Assembly: GCF_001620065.1 (NCBI RefSeq)
Contig: NZ_LQGV01000003.1
Location: 1,293,621-1,357,620, forward strand
Source: Microbacterium sp. TNHR37B
GTDB lineage: Bacteria > Actinomycetota > Actinomycetes > Actinomycetales > Microbacteriaceae
Length of the DNA: 64,000 nt
Direction of reading: 5' to 3'
Of this stretch, positions 11,601 to 18,625 are shown one piece after another. The position numbers were made by a program, and so were the translations under genes. The notes under the pieces were generated by a model. That model was not told the DNA's origin. It searched no databases and worked only from the letters and a program-made list of their open reading frames with translations. The stretch's first letter is position 1; each line of letters opens with the position of its first letter.

Positions 11601-11990
11601 GGAGTGACCCTGAACGACGGCTTCACCGGTCAGGAGTCGGACGGCGCCCCGGCTGTTCGCGTCGCCGACGGCACTCTCGCGGCGGGGGAGACCCACACCT
11701 TCGAGGTCACCGTCACGGCGGAGGTCGCCGAGAACGGGATCGACACGACGACGGTCACCTGCCCGACCGGCGACGGTTCCGACCGCGGCGGCTTCGCCAA
11801 CACGGCGGCCGTCACGCACAACGGCCTGTCCGCGGCGGACACCGCCTGCGGCGTCCCGGACATCCCGCCGGGGGGCCTGGTCGACACGGGGTCGACCGTC
11901 GCGATGCTGCCCATCGCGGCCGGGATCCTGTCGATCCTCGTCGGAACCCTCATCGTGGTGCTCCGTCGTCGTCGCCTCCAGGACGTCTGA
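5643..11990 (+). CDS. Giant cell-surface protein with tandem DUF11-type repeats and LxxTG-like anchor
   Basis: Predicted wall-anchored or secreted protein of 2,115 residues. I prefer the GTG at 5643, which follows AGAAGAGG with 5-nt spacing; an upstream ATG at 5607 is possible. An Arg-rich n-region and hydrophobic core ending near SAQA form a signal peptide. The first 600 residues are Ser/Thr/Asn-rich beta structure. From about residue 600 follow DUF11/TIGR01451-type Ig-like units, the last seven about 130 residues each and each opening with a phrase such as IDIVKAVAGG, FTIDKSIASG or LLLDKEVAEG. The C-terminus has LVDTG, a membrane helix and RRRR, resembling a class E (LAxTG-like) sorting signal. 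Paired cysteines recur in the repeats. No sortase is in the window. Likely an adhesin or stalk; the function is unknown. Confidence 0.85.
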   Translation: MKGPPVARSMMRVPARHLRDDGRRRGGRRDGGRRGAVLVTVGALVASLLSVGTAASAQAASVFELEGQWAQDTPLPPDTVRTDDVVNARWWLNVNDDQPAPGNEPTDDPILATVTATGAIFEDVPAVCAPATSTISADGTVLVCDLGTRFDGSAITFTSGMRVTALSGEQVSVTAEIPGAPAVALPPLEVANPFMMDIAFGANSNQRNIGTTTRDLRFNWTIFHGTDGPAGPASVTYDLTVTNTHGAPTVQLSNACGPFDTSSASGHPWSGGTHSADQMAPAATCTLTRLTNTTYRLVISGLDYSKTQVPTRDSVGNALPTDRQAIASGAFWIRVSSEETQGSVTVAAAPVTYTAVDGTTSADDASNNSSTNPWSIGVNYGGWGDTSSWSDTLRVATGTEVRSRSSLSIANVATPGPIAGNCNILDTRYVTFTSASFYDSNNNNAPLPGTIEYYTGTAALLNPLSASYDPNAWQGCDGTTGWSATVPADLSTVRAVRVLYNPSTDVPATSRVFLDTYQRIKDDVAVGQDVWMWSAYTGPSSANPPWYYPNRSMSVSDIPDVGTRTPETRYPFTGHHRDILRIIGVEPNVAKAVSPAVITPGETTATYTLTYSADGTGQVAPEVDGYVLSDVLPEGVTYVAGSASPEPVVTTAGGQQTLTWTLNDVPTNTEQTLSYDTTFAPTIAGGETLTNTVTATYGEVSDTARATVTSNDAGITRIVKTADQSYIPNVAGDGVGEGSWTVSVISRDPLPQAFTDTIDILPYVGDGRGTDFAGSYQLSGPIVAPGATVYYTTTPPALLSDDPAHVSNGSAGNPGGNTVGWSTTFQPGATAVRVITGTLAPQATYAFTVPIVTDGVAGGDVLVNRAQGRAENTRLVMRTSDETTIANYYSADLKKYVRDEDGEWIDANDAATYPTFHIGDTVEFLIRVTNTGQGTLTDLEISDDEYPELGSFTIAELAPGDSEDHTFSFVIENPIADTVVNTACAEAAIPADSQIAPTIPCDPAGFRVVGDPTHEKELVSATPIGNGQWQLDYRLTVSNQDTPSTTYSLVDELRFTDQVDVVSAEVTSAPDGVELFDPAWDGQDNVRIATNVYLAGNDDEGYEPHVYELRVIADAPLQLDGVGGDDDPTACGADGSSEARAFTNTSTLTKVDGTTEDDAACAALPSIDIVKAVAGGPTPEGDGTWSIDYLLTVTNSGAGAGEYDLVDGMTPTGSLEVIERELTDAPDGVTTNDDWTGLGTAGSPENVIAEGVELGAGATHTYRIRVLIGIGASEGVPVVSACGSETPEGSSGLSNTAQVGHNGLTDDDEACVSVAAFTIDKSIASGPTPNGDGTWTIAYDLVVENVGGDVGEYDLDDRLRYGEGIDVRESRIVSSPEGVTPATTWTGLGEPGAEANRIASSVTLAAGGTHTYRVEVTVELDGAAVSTESLACAPAGSGADGGLANSASVSYNGIVAEDEDCAGLPWLLLDKEVAEGPIANGDGTWTLAYDLTVTNAGSASGDYDLDDRLRYGEGIDIVSAAVVSAPDGVDTLASWTGTGTAGAEQNDIVRDQALAAGEAHVYRVEVVVTFDDAVLEGSAPAGLTCPEPGSDQSGALANTAGLSHNGEDSRDDACATLPLIDIVKEVAGAVVPVAGEAGVYDVSYRIRVTNSGQAEGQYDLDDRLAPGEGVTVEEIVDVTTDVEGAQLDETFDGLDQPRLVTGQEIAAGATHVYTVVVRYSAVLTDVELGSSDACTGPGGTVAGALNNVAQVSWNGIEGDDDACVRPGQPTLDKELVSAEPVGEGAWRVVYALTVGNVGGEATTYDLDDTFRFLEAAEVTDVSVAGPEGVTIEAGFDGAEQPRIASDVALAGLDDEGYAPHVYTVAVIVSVPLWIDPTTIGADGTGSTACTLPPGSNGLAQGLNNVATLTDPSGGTQEDTACAELPSISIAKSLVGAPKELREGVWSIAYQIDVVNDGAAAGDYTLTDRLRYGTGITVLDVDVAGPDGVTLNDGFTGQESDGAPAVRVADGTLAAGETHTFEVTVTAEVAENGIDTTTVTCPTGDGSDRGGFANTAAVTHNGLSAADTACGVPDIPPGGLVDTGSTVAMLPIAAGILSILVGTLIVVLRRRRLQDV

Positions 11991-12005
11991 CCCGCCCCAC
12001 CCCCG

Positions 12006-12065
12006 CCGAGTGTCCACGACGCGCGCACCCGAGGAGCCCCCGCTCCGCGCGTCGTGGACACTCGG
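12006..12065. repeat. Family A 60-bp palindrome, copy A2
   Basis: Perfect 20-bp arms CCGAGTGTCCACGACGCGCG and its complement around a 20-nt loop. It lies 15 nt after the stop of the giant surface protein gene and directly upstream of the galactanase promoter, so it could terminate the upstream transcript. Confidence 0.9.
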
Positions 12066-12068
12066 CCG

Positions 12069-12129
12069 TTGCAGGCGCAGGAGCGGTACCTCTAGACTGT
12101 GACCGGTTACAGACTGTGACCGGTCACAG
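12069..12129 (+). promoter_or_regulatory. Galactanase promoter with two tandem palindromic operators
   Basis: TTGCAG (12069-12074), an 18-nt spacer and TAGACT (12093-12098) form a plausible promoter. Overlapping its -10 and start are CTGTGACCGGTTACAG (12097-12112) and CTGTGACCGGTCACAG (12114-12129), 17 bp apart start to start. The second is a perfect 16-bp palindrome of the size bound by LacI- or GntR-type repressors. No regulator gene is adjacent. Confidence 0.75.
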
Positions 12130-12198
12130 TTCCTCCGCGTGCAGCATGGTCGCCGCTCGGACACTCGGACCCCTCGAAGAAGATGGGATGACAGCAAC

Positions 12199-15100
12199 GT
12201 GAGACAGCACTGGGTGCGTCTGGCCGCTCTCGGCACAGCCGCCGCATTGATTCTGGGAGTCAGCGCGACTCCCGCGATGGCGGCCGATACCGGCCCGGTC
12301 GACGCCGACATCTCCGTGGAGAAGGTCGACGGGCTGTCGCCCGACTTCACGATGGGCGTGGACATCTCCTCCTACCTCTCGCTGATCGACTCGGGCGTCG
12401 TCTTCCGCGACGACGCCGGTCAGCCGGCCAACCTCTTCGAGGTGCTCGCCGACCACGGCGTCACGGACGTCCGGCTCCGGGTGTGGAACGACCCGTACAA
12501 CTCCACTACGGGCGCCGGCTACGGTGGCGGCACCGTCGACGCCGAACGTGCCGCGGAGATGGGCAAGCTGGCCACGGCGGCGGGGCTCGGCGTGCTCGTC
12601 GACTTCCACTACTCCGACTTCTGGGCCGACCCCGGCAAGCAGAAGGCGCCGAAGGCGTGGGCGGGGCTCGGGATCGCGCAGAAGGCTGCCGCGGCCAAGG
12701 CCTACACGATCGACGCGCTCACCCTCATGAAGGACGAGGGCGTCGACGTGCGCATGGTGCAGGTCGGCAACGAGACCACGAATGGTGTCGCGGGGGAGAC
12801 CTCGTGGGCCAACATCGCGCAGATCTTCCAGGCGGGATCGGAAGCCGTCCGGCAGGTCTTCCCCGACGCTCTCGTCGCCGTCCACTTCACCAACCCCAAC
12901 CGCGCCAACTACACGACGTTCGCCGCGACGCTGCAGACCTACGGCGTCGACTATGACGTCTTCGCCTCGTCGTACTACGCGTTCTGGCACGGCACGCTCG
13001 CCAACCTCACCAACGAGCTCAACAAGATCGTCAACCAGTACGGCAAGAAGGTCATCGTCGCCGAGACGTCGTGGGCGTACACGCTCGACGACGCGGACGG
13101 CCACCCCAACGTCATTCGCACCGCTGCCGCGGCCACGCAGTACCCGGTCTCGGTGCAGGGGCAGTCTCGCGCGCTCCGCGACGTGATCGCCGCGGTCAGC
13201 CAGGTCGACAACGGCGCGGGCCTCGGCGTCTACTACTGGGAGCCCGCGTGGCTTCCGGTCGGTCCGCCCAGTGCGCTGGAGGCCAACAAGGCGCTGTGGG
13301 AACGAGATGGCTCGGGCTGGGCGAGCTCGGCGGCCGCGGAGTACGACCCCGCGGATGCGGGCGTCTACTACGGCGGTTCGGCGTGGGACAACCAGGCGTT
13401 GTTCGCCGCCGACGGCACGCCGCTGTCGTCGCTGTCGACGTTCGAGTACGTCTACACGGGAGCCACGGCGCCGCGCGAGGCGGTGGGCGTCCAGCCGGTG
13501 TCGCTGACGTTCCCCCGCGCATCGGACATCGCCCTCCCCACCACCGTGACCGTCGAGTACAACGACGGGTCCACCGGATCCGCAGCGGTGGAGTGGTCCG
13601 ACGCGGTGTCGTGGATCACGAGCCCCGGCATCTACACCGTGTCCGGAGCCGTCGCCGGGGGCCTCACCGCCACGGCGACCGTGACGGTCACCGCATCGAC
13701 GACCAACCACGTCGGCAACCCCGGCTTCGAATCGGGGACCGCTCCGTGGACCGTGACCGGGACCGGCGGGTCGATCGCCGCGACGACGGATGCCTCGTCC
13801 GGTACGCGCGCGTTCAAGTTCTACTCCGGCAACTCGTTCTCCACGGCGGTCAGCCAGACGGTGACGGGCCTCGAGCCGGGCAGTTACCAGCTGTCGGCCG
13901 TTGCCCACGGCGGCGCCTTCACCTCCGGCGCGGCGACGCTGCGGGCGGTGACCTCGGAGGGCACGTTCGAGACGCCCCTGTCGCTGACGGCCTGGGGGGA
14001 GCACAACCCTTCCAGCGTGGTCGTGCAGGTGGGCGCGAACGGCGAAGCGCAGGTCTCCGGATCGCTCACGAACGCCTCGGCGGGCGCCTGGGGCACCTTC
14101 GACGACTTCGCGCTGGTTGAGTATGCGCCCTCGACCGTCGACACCGCCGCGCTGGCCGCGGTCGTCGATCAGGCCGACGACATCGACCGCTCGCTCTACA
14201 CGGGTGCCTCGCTGGCCGTGCTCGATCGAGCCGTCGAGAAGGCACGCATCGTCCTCGCTGCCTCCGCGCCCTCGGCCGAGCAGGCGGAGGAGGCCGCGAC
14301 CCTCGTGACCGACGCGATCGCTGCGCTGGAGAGGATCGTCGAGCCCGTGCTCGAGGTCGTCGCAGCTCCCACGATCAGCGGGACGGCCCGCGCGGGACAG
14401 ACCCTCACGGCCTCGGCGGGAGAGTTCACCCCGGCGGTGGACCACGTCGACTACCAGTGGCTCCGTAACGGCACCGCCATCTCGGGCGCGACGTCGAGCT
14501 CGTACCTCGTGGTGGCCGCCGACCGTGGCGCCGAGATCTCGGTGCGGGTCACGGCATCGCGTGCCGGGTGGACCTCGGCCTCGGCGACATCCGGGGCAGT
14601 GAGCGTCGACCGGGTGTTCACGGCGGTGGGCACCCCGAAGATCTCGGGCACCGCGGAGGTCGGCAAGAAGCTGACCGCGTCGGTGTCGGTGAGCCCGGAT
14701 GCGGCGAAGGCCTACCAGTGGTCCGTCGACGGGAAGGCGATCGCCGGGGCCACCTCGGCGTCGTACACGGTGCGCGCGGCGGATGCCGGGAAGAAGCTCA
14801 CGGTCGCGGTCACCCTCACCCGAGCCGGCTATGAGACGGTGACGGTGACCTCCGCGCCGACGACCGTGGCGAAGGTGTTCACGCGTGTCTCCACCCCGAA
14901 GATCACCGGAACCGCGCAGGTCGGCAAGAAGCTGAGCGCGACGGTGTCGGTGAGCCCCGAGCCCACGAAGAAGACGTATCAGTGGTTCGCGGGCAGCTCG
15001 CCCATCGCCGGGGCCCGGAGCGCGACGTACACGGTGAAGAAGGCCGACGCCGGCAAGAAGCTCACCGTGCGCGTGACCGTCTCACGCAGCGGTTACCAGT

Positions 15101-15402
15101 CGGTGACCGTCACGTCGGCCCCGGTGACCATCGCCAAGGTGTTCGCGAAGGTGGGCGCGGCGAAGATCACTGGCACGGCCAAGGTGGGGAAGAAGCTCAC
15201 CGCGTCCCTCACGGTCAGCCCCGCTGCGACCAAGAAGTACCAGTGGTACCGCAACGGCAAGGCGATCGCGGGTGCCAAGGGCGCGACCTACACGGTGAAG
15301 AAGGCGGATGCCGGCAAGAAGATCACGGTGGCCATCACGGTGAGCAAGAGCGGATACCAGAGCGTCACCAAGACCTCCGCCGCCAAGCGCATCCCGAAGT
15401 AA
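12199..15402 (+). CDS. Secreted arabinogalactan endo-beta-1,4-galactanase (GH53) with C-terminal Ig-like repeats
   Basis: Extracellular enzyme hydrolysing beta-1,4-galactan side chains of plant pectin. It has 1,067 residues from the GTG at 12199: a signal peptide (1-28, ending PAMA), then the GH53 domain (about 50-420). Expected acid/base E192 lies in VQVGNETTNG and nucleophile E289 in VIVAETSWAY. A linker/Ig-like segment and a carbohydrate-binding-like beta-sandwich with GNPGFESG follow. The C-terminal third carries a FIVAR-like helical segment and four tandem Lys-rich Ig-like repeats of about 80 residues (ITGTAQVGKK, TYTVKKADAGKK), likely wall-associating. No clear Shine-Dalgarno is seen at the chosen start. 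It is transcribed alone between palindromes A2 and A3, and its tandem operators suggest sugar-dependent repression. Confidence 0.92.
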   Translation: MRQHWVRLAALGTAAALILGVSATPAMAADTGPVDADISVEKVDGLSPDFTMGVDISSYLSLIDSGVVFRDDAGQPANLFEVLADHGVTDVRLRVWNDPYNSTTGAGYGGGTVDAERAAEMGKLATAAGLGVLVDFHYSDFWADPGKQKAPKAWAGLGIAQKAAAAKAYTIDALTLMKDEGVDVRMVQVGNETTNGVAGETSWANIAQIFQAGSEAVRQVFPDALVAVHFTNPNRANYTTFAATLQTYGVDYDVFASSYYAFWHGTLANLTNELNKIVNQYGKKVIVAETSWAYTLDDADGHPNVIRTAAAATQYPVSVQGQSRALRDVIAAVSQVDNGAGLGVYYWEPAWLPVGPPSALEANKALWERDGSGWASSAAAEYDPADAGVYYGGSAWDNQALFAADGTPLSSLSTFEYVYTGATAPREAVGVQPVSLTFPRASDIALPTTVTVEYNDGSTGSAAVEWSDAVSWITSPGIYTVSGAVAGGLTATATVTVTASTTNHVGNPGFESGTAPWTVTGTGGSIAATTDASSGTRAFKFYSGNSFSTAVSQTVTGLEPGSYQLSAVAHGGAFTSGAATLRAVTSEGTFETPLSLTAWGEHNPSSVVVQVGANGEAQVSGSLTNASAGAWGTFDDFALVEYAPSTVDTAALAAVVDQADDIDRSLYTGASLAVLDRAVEKARIVLAASAPSAEQAEEAATLVTDAIAALERIVEPVLEVVAAPTISGTARAGQTLTASAGEFTPAVDHVDYQWLRNGTAISGATSSSYLVVAADRGAEISVRVTASRAGWTSASATSGAVSVDRVFTAVGTPKISGTAEVGKKLTASVSVSPDAAKAYQWSVDGKAIAGATSASYTVRAADAGKKLTVAVTLTRAGYETVTVTSAPTTVAKVFTRVSTPKITGTAQVGKKLSATVSVSPEPTKKTYQWFAGSSPIAGARSATYTVKKADAGKKLTVRVTVSRSGYQSVTVTSAPVTIAKVFAKVGAAKITGTAKVGKKLTASLTVSPAATKKYQWYRNGKAIAGAKGATYTVKKADAGKKITVAITVSKSGYQSVTKTSAAKRIPK

Positions 15403-15468
15403 CCCCCCACCCCCACCCACCCCCCACCCCGTCCCGTCCCCCCACCCCCACCCCCCACCCCACCCCCG
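15403..15468. other. C-rich tract (G-quadruplex potential on minus strand)
   Basis: Sixty-six bases of almost pure C runs broken by single A, G or T, directly between the galactanase stop and palindrome A3. The complementary strand has many runs of at least four G, enough for a G-quadruplex. It may slow polymerase and assist termination; this is inference. Confidence 0.6.
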
Positions 15469-15528
15469 CCGAGTGTCCACGACACGCGCCCTCGGGCGCA
15501 CCGCGTTCAGCGCGTCGTGGACACTCGG
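15469..15528. repeat. Family A 60-bp palindrome, copy A3
   Basis: Arms CCGAGTGTCCACGACACGC and the complementary GCGCGTCGTGGACACTCGG pair with one A-C mismatch. The copy lies after the galactanase gene and 9 bp before the next gene's -10 box. Confidence 0.9.
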
Positions 15529-15537
15529 CGGTGTGCT

Positions 15538-15543
15538 TAGGCT
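15538..15543 (+). promoter_or_regulatory. -10 box of a predicted leaderless transcript
   Basis: TAGGCT ends six bases before the ATG at 15550, which places the start site on the start codon itself. There is no Shine-Dalgarno between them. Confidence 0.6.
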
Positions 15544-15549
15544 GAGCGG

Positions 15550-15996
15550 ATGGAGATCGGGCTGCGTGACAGCGTCGCGGGAGACATCGACTGGCTCGTG
15601 GAACTGCGCGCCGATGTCCTCCGCTCGGATCTCGAGAGGCTCGGCCGGTTCGACGAGGTGCGCGTGCGCGACCGCATGCGTGCCGCCTTCCAGCCCCGAT
15701 GGACGCGGATCATCGTCTGCGGCGGCGATGACGCCGGGTCGATCACGGTGCGGCCGGAGGGCGCTGTCCGCTGGATCGAGCATTTCTATCTCACCCCGTC
15801 ACGACAGGGCGTGGGGGTGGGTTCCCGGGTGCTGCGCGCGGTCCTCGCCGAGCCGTTCGAGGGCCGCACCCGCCTGAACGTCCTCCAGGGGAGCCCCGCC
15901 CGATACCTCTATGAACGGCACGGTTTCGTCGTCGACAGTGAGGACGATGTCGACGTGTTCATGACGTGGAACGGCGCGGGCGGGAGCGACGGATGA
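15550..15996 (+). CDS. GNAT-family N-acetyltransferase
   Basis: Cytoplasmic acyl-CoA-dependent acetyltransferase of 148 residues, the size of a single GNAT domain. The acetyl-CoA pyrophosphate loop is visible as RQGVGVGSRVL (about 95-105), preceded by the beta-4 strand IEHFYLTP and followed by the C-terminal LYERHGF motif. The substrate cannot be predicted. It is probably translated from a leaderless mRNA, since TAGGCT lies at the -10 distance from the ATG. Its stop overlaps the next start by ATGA, so the two genes are translationally coupled. Confidence 0.85.
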   Translation: MEIGLRDSVAGDIDWLVELRADVLRSDLERLGRFDEVRVRDRMRAAFQPRWTRIIVCGGDDAGSITVRPEGAVRWIEHFYLTPSRQGVGVGSRVLRAVLAEPFEGRTRLNVLQGSPARYLYERHGFVVDSEDDVDVFMTWNGAGGSDG

Positions 15997-16811
15997 CGGG
16001 TGACGAGCGGCGGCCGGGGACGACCCTCCTCGTCGGGTGCGGAAAGGTGGGCGTGCGGCTCGGCCTCCGCCTGCATATGCGCGGGGAACGGGTGATCGCG
16101 TTGCGACGCACGATCGACGGTCTCCCGCCCGTGTTCGAGGCGGTCGCCGTCGACCTCGACGCCCCCCTTCGCGAATCCCTTCCCCCGGCCGACTCGGTGG
16201 TCGTCACGCTGCCGCCTCGGCGCGGCGCCGGCGTGGGGTACCGCGCGCAGCTGGAGCACCTCGCGGCGGTGTTGCCTTCGCATCCGTCACGGGTGATCTT
16301 CGTCTCGTCGACGGGGGTGTTCGACGGCAAGGACCCGGGCCACCCGGTGACCGAAAGCGATCGTCCGCAGCCGACGTCGGAGCGCGCGCGGGAACTGCTC
16401 GCAGGGGAGCGGGCCGCCATCGAGCTCTTCGGCGCGATCGTCGTCCGTCCCGCCGGCATCTACGGCCCCGGGAGGGAGTACCTGCTTCGCCAGGTGCGCG
16501 CCGGGGCGCCCGTGGACTACGCCCGCCGCACCAATCGGATCCACGAGGTCGACCTGGTGCGAGCGCTCGAGCAGCTGCTCACGCTGGCGGACCCGCCCGC
16601 CCTGGTGCACGCCGTGGATGCGGCGCCCGTCCAGCTCGGCGACGTGGTGACGTTCCTCGCCGCCGAGCTGGACGTGGCCCCGCCGCCCGTCGCCGAGCCG
16701 GGCCGCAGCGGGATCGAGCTCGACGGCAGGCTCCTGCGGTCGCTCCTTGGAGAGCTGGAGTATCCCGACTACCGCGCGGGTTACCGTGCGGTGTTGGCCC
16801 GACGCGACTGA
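15993..16811 (+). CDS. NAD(P)-binding SDR-family protein, YeeZ-like epimerase/dehydratase
   Basis: 272-residue atypical/extended short-chain dehydrogenase-like protein. The N-terminal nucleotide-binding strand-turn is LLVGCGKVGVRLG (about 9-21), a variant GxGxxG. Downstream are VIFVSSTGVFDG, corresponding to the catalytic serine strand, and VVRPAGIYGPGR, the usual epimerase motif. The classical YxxxK is not evident, as in YeeZ-type members. I chose the ATG at 15993 for its ATGA overlap with the acetyltransferase gene. The two form a small operon; the substrate is unknown. Confidence 0.8.
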   Translation: MTGDERRPGTTLLVGCGKVGVRLGLRLHMRGERVIALRRTIDGLPPVFEAVAVDLDAPLRESLPPADSVVVTLPPRRGAGVGYRAQLEHLAAVLPSHPSRVIFVSSTGVFDGKDPGHPVTESDRPQPTSERARELLAGERAAIELFGAIVVRPAGIYGPGREYLLRQVRAGAPVDYARRTNRIHEVDLVRALEQLLTLADPPALVHAVDAAPVQLGDVVTFLAAELDVAPPPVAEPGRSGIELDGRLLRSLLGELEYPDYRAGYRAVLARRD

Positions 16812-16913
16812 GCCGGCGCGGGGCGAGAGCTCAGTCAGGCGACCTCCGACCCGTCGGCGCACGGGAAGCGCGCCGCGAGCGTCACGGCCACCGCACGGGC
16901 TGTGTCTTCCCGT

Positions 16914-16956
16914 CGCGGCAGTTTTCCCGCCGCGGCAGTTTTCCCGCCGCGGCGGG
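16914..16956. repeat. 17-bp tandem repeat ending in a 14-bp palindrome
   Basis: The unit CGCGGCAGTTTTCCCGC occurs twice exactly (16914-16930, 16931-16947) with partial units on both sides. It ends in the palindrome CCCGCCGCGGCGGG (16943-16956). It lies between two convergent genes, so a role in termination is possible; read rightward, each unit has a GC-rich hairpin half and a T4 run. Confidence 0.6.
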
Positions 16957-16958
16957 CA

Positions 16959-18473
16959 TCACTTCGTCGACAGCACCTTGTACGAGTACTCGACCGTGAA
17001 CGTCTGGATCCCGACGAAGCTGTATTCGCCCAGGCCGAGAAGCACATCGAGCTTCTTGGTCGTCGCCGGCAGCGTGAACCATCCCGGAGAGTTGTTGCCG
17101 GTCGAACGGATCGCGGTGGACTTGGACAGGTCCTTCCCCGCGGGCGCATAGCCCCAGGCGGCATCGCCGTACAGGCTCGAGACCTTCGCGGTGATACGCA
17201 CCTTTGCGCCCCCGTATTTCTGCGCGTTGACGACGGCAGTGGGAACGGTGCGGGTGCCACTGGCCAGCAGGGAAAGGCCATCGATCGAATCGTCACCGTC
17301 GCAGAAGATGTCACCGAGCACGTAGTAGTTCTGCCAGCAGTCGTTGTAGTCCCAGTCCCCGAGATCGAGGTAGGAGGTGAGGATGGTGTTCGCCTTGACC
17401 GTCGTCTTGAGCGACTTCGAGACGAGCTTTCCCTTCTTCACCTGAACGGTGGTACTCGCCGTCCGAGTCGTCCCTTCAGGGCCTTTGAGCGATGTCTTGA
17501 CGGTGTACTTTCCGTACACCACGCGAGAACCGCTCTTGCCGTTCCAGACGCCCGACCAGGTCTTGCTCGACGACAGCTTCCACGTCTTGAGCGTCTTGCC
17601 TTTGGAGTTGATGATCTTGACCGTTCCGGTCACGGGAATCGCTGATCCCGTGGTTGTCGTCGACGAGACGGTGAGCTTCACGCTGTCCTTGTAGCCGTCT
17701 TTCGTCGGGTAGACCACCGAGGTGGAGCGGGCGATCTTCGTCGACGCGACCGCCGTCGTGCGCACCGTGAGCGCGGCGGCGTTCGAGGTCGCCTTGGCCC
17801 CATTGGCGGTGACCGTGGCGGTCACCGTTCCGCTCCCCGCCTTCAGCTTCGACGCGGGGATCGTCGCCGTGGCTGCCGCACCGCGCGGCGACGTCACGGC
17901 CGCCGAGTACTTCGCCGAGCCCACGAGGGCGGTGACCGTCCCGGTGAAGGGGATCGTGAGGTTCGTCTCGTCGACCGCGGACACCGTCGCGACGGTCGAT
18001 CGTGCGGAGCTCCCGCTCCACGTGTGGATCGTGCGGGGATTGAGCGAGACCGTGGCTTTCGTCGGCTTTCCCGATCCGACGCGCAGGGGAGAGGTCACCG
18101 GCGCGCCCAGCGTCGGCGTCGCCTTCACCGACAGGAGACCGGCCGGCAATCCGGCGACATTCACCGTGATGTTCGCGGTCAATGCCGAGGCGGTGAGGGA
18201 AATCGGTGCGAGCGAAGTGACGACTGTGGCGCCGTCCGCACTGACGATATCGATCGCGACCGTCGTTTCGCCGTCGGCGGTGAGTGCGAAACTCGCGCTG
18301 TCGCGCACGCCGTCACCGGCCGGGAGCGAGAGAACGGCTTTCGGGTCGCTCAGTGTGAGCAGAGTCTCCGGTTCGGGAGTGGTCTCCTCTGCCATAGCCG
18401 GAGCCCCAACCCCGACGAGGGCAAGCGAAAGTGCGAGTGCGCCGATACGCGAGCGCGTGTTGATCATGGTCAT
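16959..18473 (-). CDS. Secreted beta-rich protein of unknown function
   Basis: 504 residues with a clear signal peptide (MTMINTRSRIGALALSLALV, cleavage after PAMA). The mature part is rich in Thr, Ser, Val and Lys and looks like successive Ig-like beta-sandwiches. The C-terminal 120 residues hold the only cysteines, in DYNDCWQNYYVLGDIFCDGD, and the acidic loops suggest metal binding. No catalytic family is recognised. The start may be the ATG at 18473 or the one two codons later at 18467, which has better spacing to GGGG. A perfect 9-4-9 palindrome lies just upstream and probably regulates it. It is transcribed alone and converges on the SDR gene. Confidence 0.75.
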   Translation of the reverse strand: MTMINTRSRIGALALSLALVGVGAPAMAEETTPEPETLLTLSDPKAVLSLPAGDGVRDSASFALTADGETTVAIDIVSADGATVVTSLAPISLTASALTANITVNVAGLPAGLLSVKATPTLGAPVTSPLRVGSGKPTKATVSLNPRTIHTWSGSSARSTVATVSAVDETNLTIPFTGTVTALVGSAKYSAAVTSPRGAAATATIPASKLKAGSGTVTATVTANGAKATSNAAALTVRTTAVASTKIARSTSVVYPTKDGYKDSVKLTVSSTTTTGSAIPVTGTVKIINSKGKTLKTWKLSSSKTWSGVWNGKSGSRVVYGKYTVKTSLKGPEGTTRTASTTVQVKKGKLVSKSLKTTVKANTILTSYLDLGDWDYNDCWQNYYVLGDIFCDGDDSIDGLSLLASGTRTVPTAVVNAQKYGGAKVRITAKVSSLYGDAAWGYAPAGKDLSKSTAIRSTGNNSPGWFTLPATTKKLDVLLGLGEYSFVGIQTFTVEYSYKVLSTK

Positions 18474-18486
18474 CCCCAGTCCGCCA

Positions 18487-18508
18487 TTTATGAGAAGGCT
18501 CTCATAAA
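18487..18508. promoter_or_regulatory. Perfect palindromic operator upstream of the secreted protein gene
   Basis: TTTATGAGA (18487-18495), AGGC, TCTCATAAA (18500-18508): a 22-bp site with perfect 9-bp arms, ending 14 nt upstream of the start codon. It is AT-rich in a GC-rich background. Such a site typically binds a dimeric repressor; no regulator gene is adjacent. Confidence 0.65.
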
Positions 18509-18566
18509 GCGGTTCCGGCTCGCTAGTGCGAATGTGGGGAAAAGTCCGGGATTGCGCCATTCCTGC

Positions 18567-18606
18567 GAGCGCGGGGCGCCGATCGCTGAATCGGCGCCCC
18601 GCGCTC
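18567..18606 (-). terminator. Long GC hairpin after the qorB-like gene
   Basis: Perfect 17-bp arms, GAGCGCGGGGCGCCGAT (18567-18583) and its complement (18590-18606), with a 6-nt loop. It lies 19 nt past the stop of the leftward reductase gene. There is no U-tract, as is common in actinobacterial terminators. Confidence 0.75.
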
Positions 18607-18625
18607 CCCGTTCGCAGGCGTCGGG

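Noticed and set aside
12139..12198. Earlier ATG at 12139 as galactanase start
   Set aside because: It would add about 20 Arg-rich residues ahead of a good signal peptide and lies only 10 nt after the second operator.
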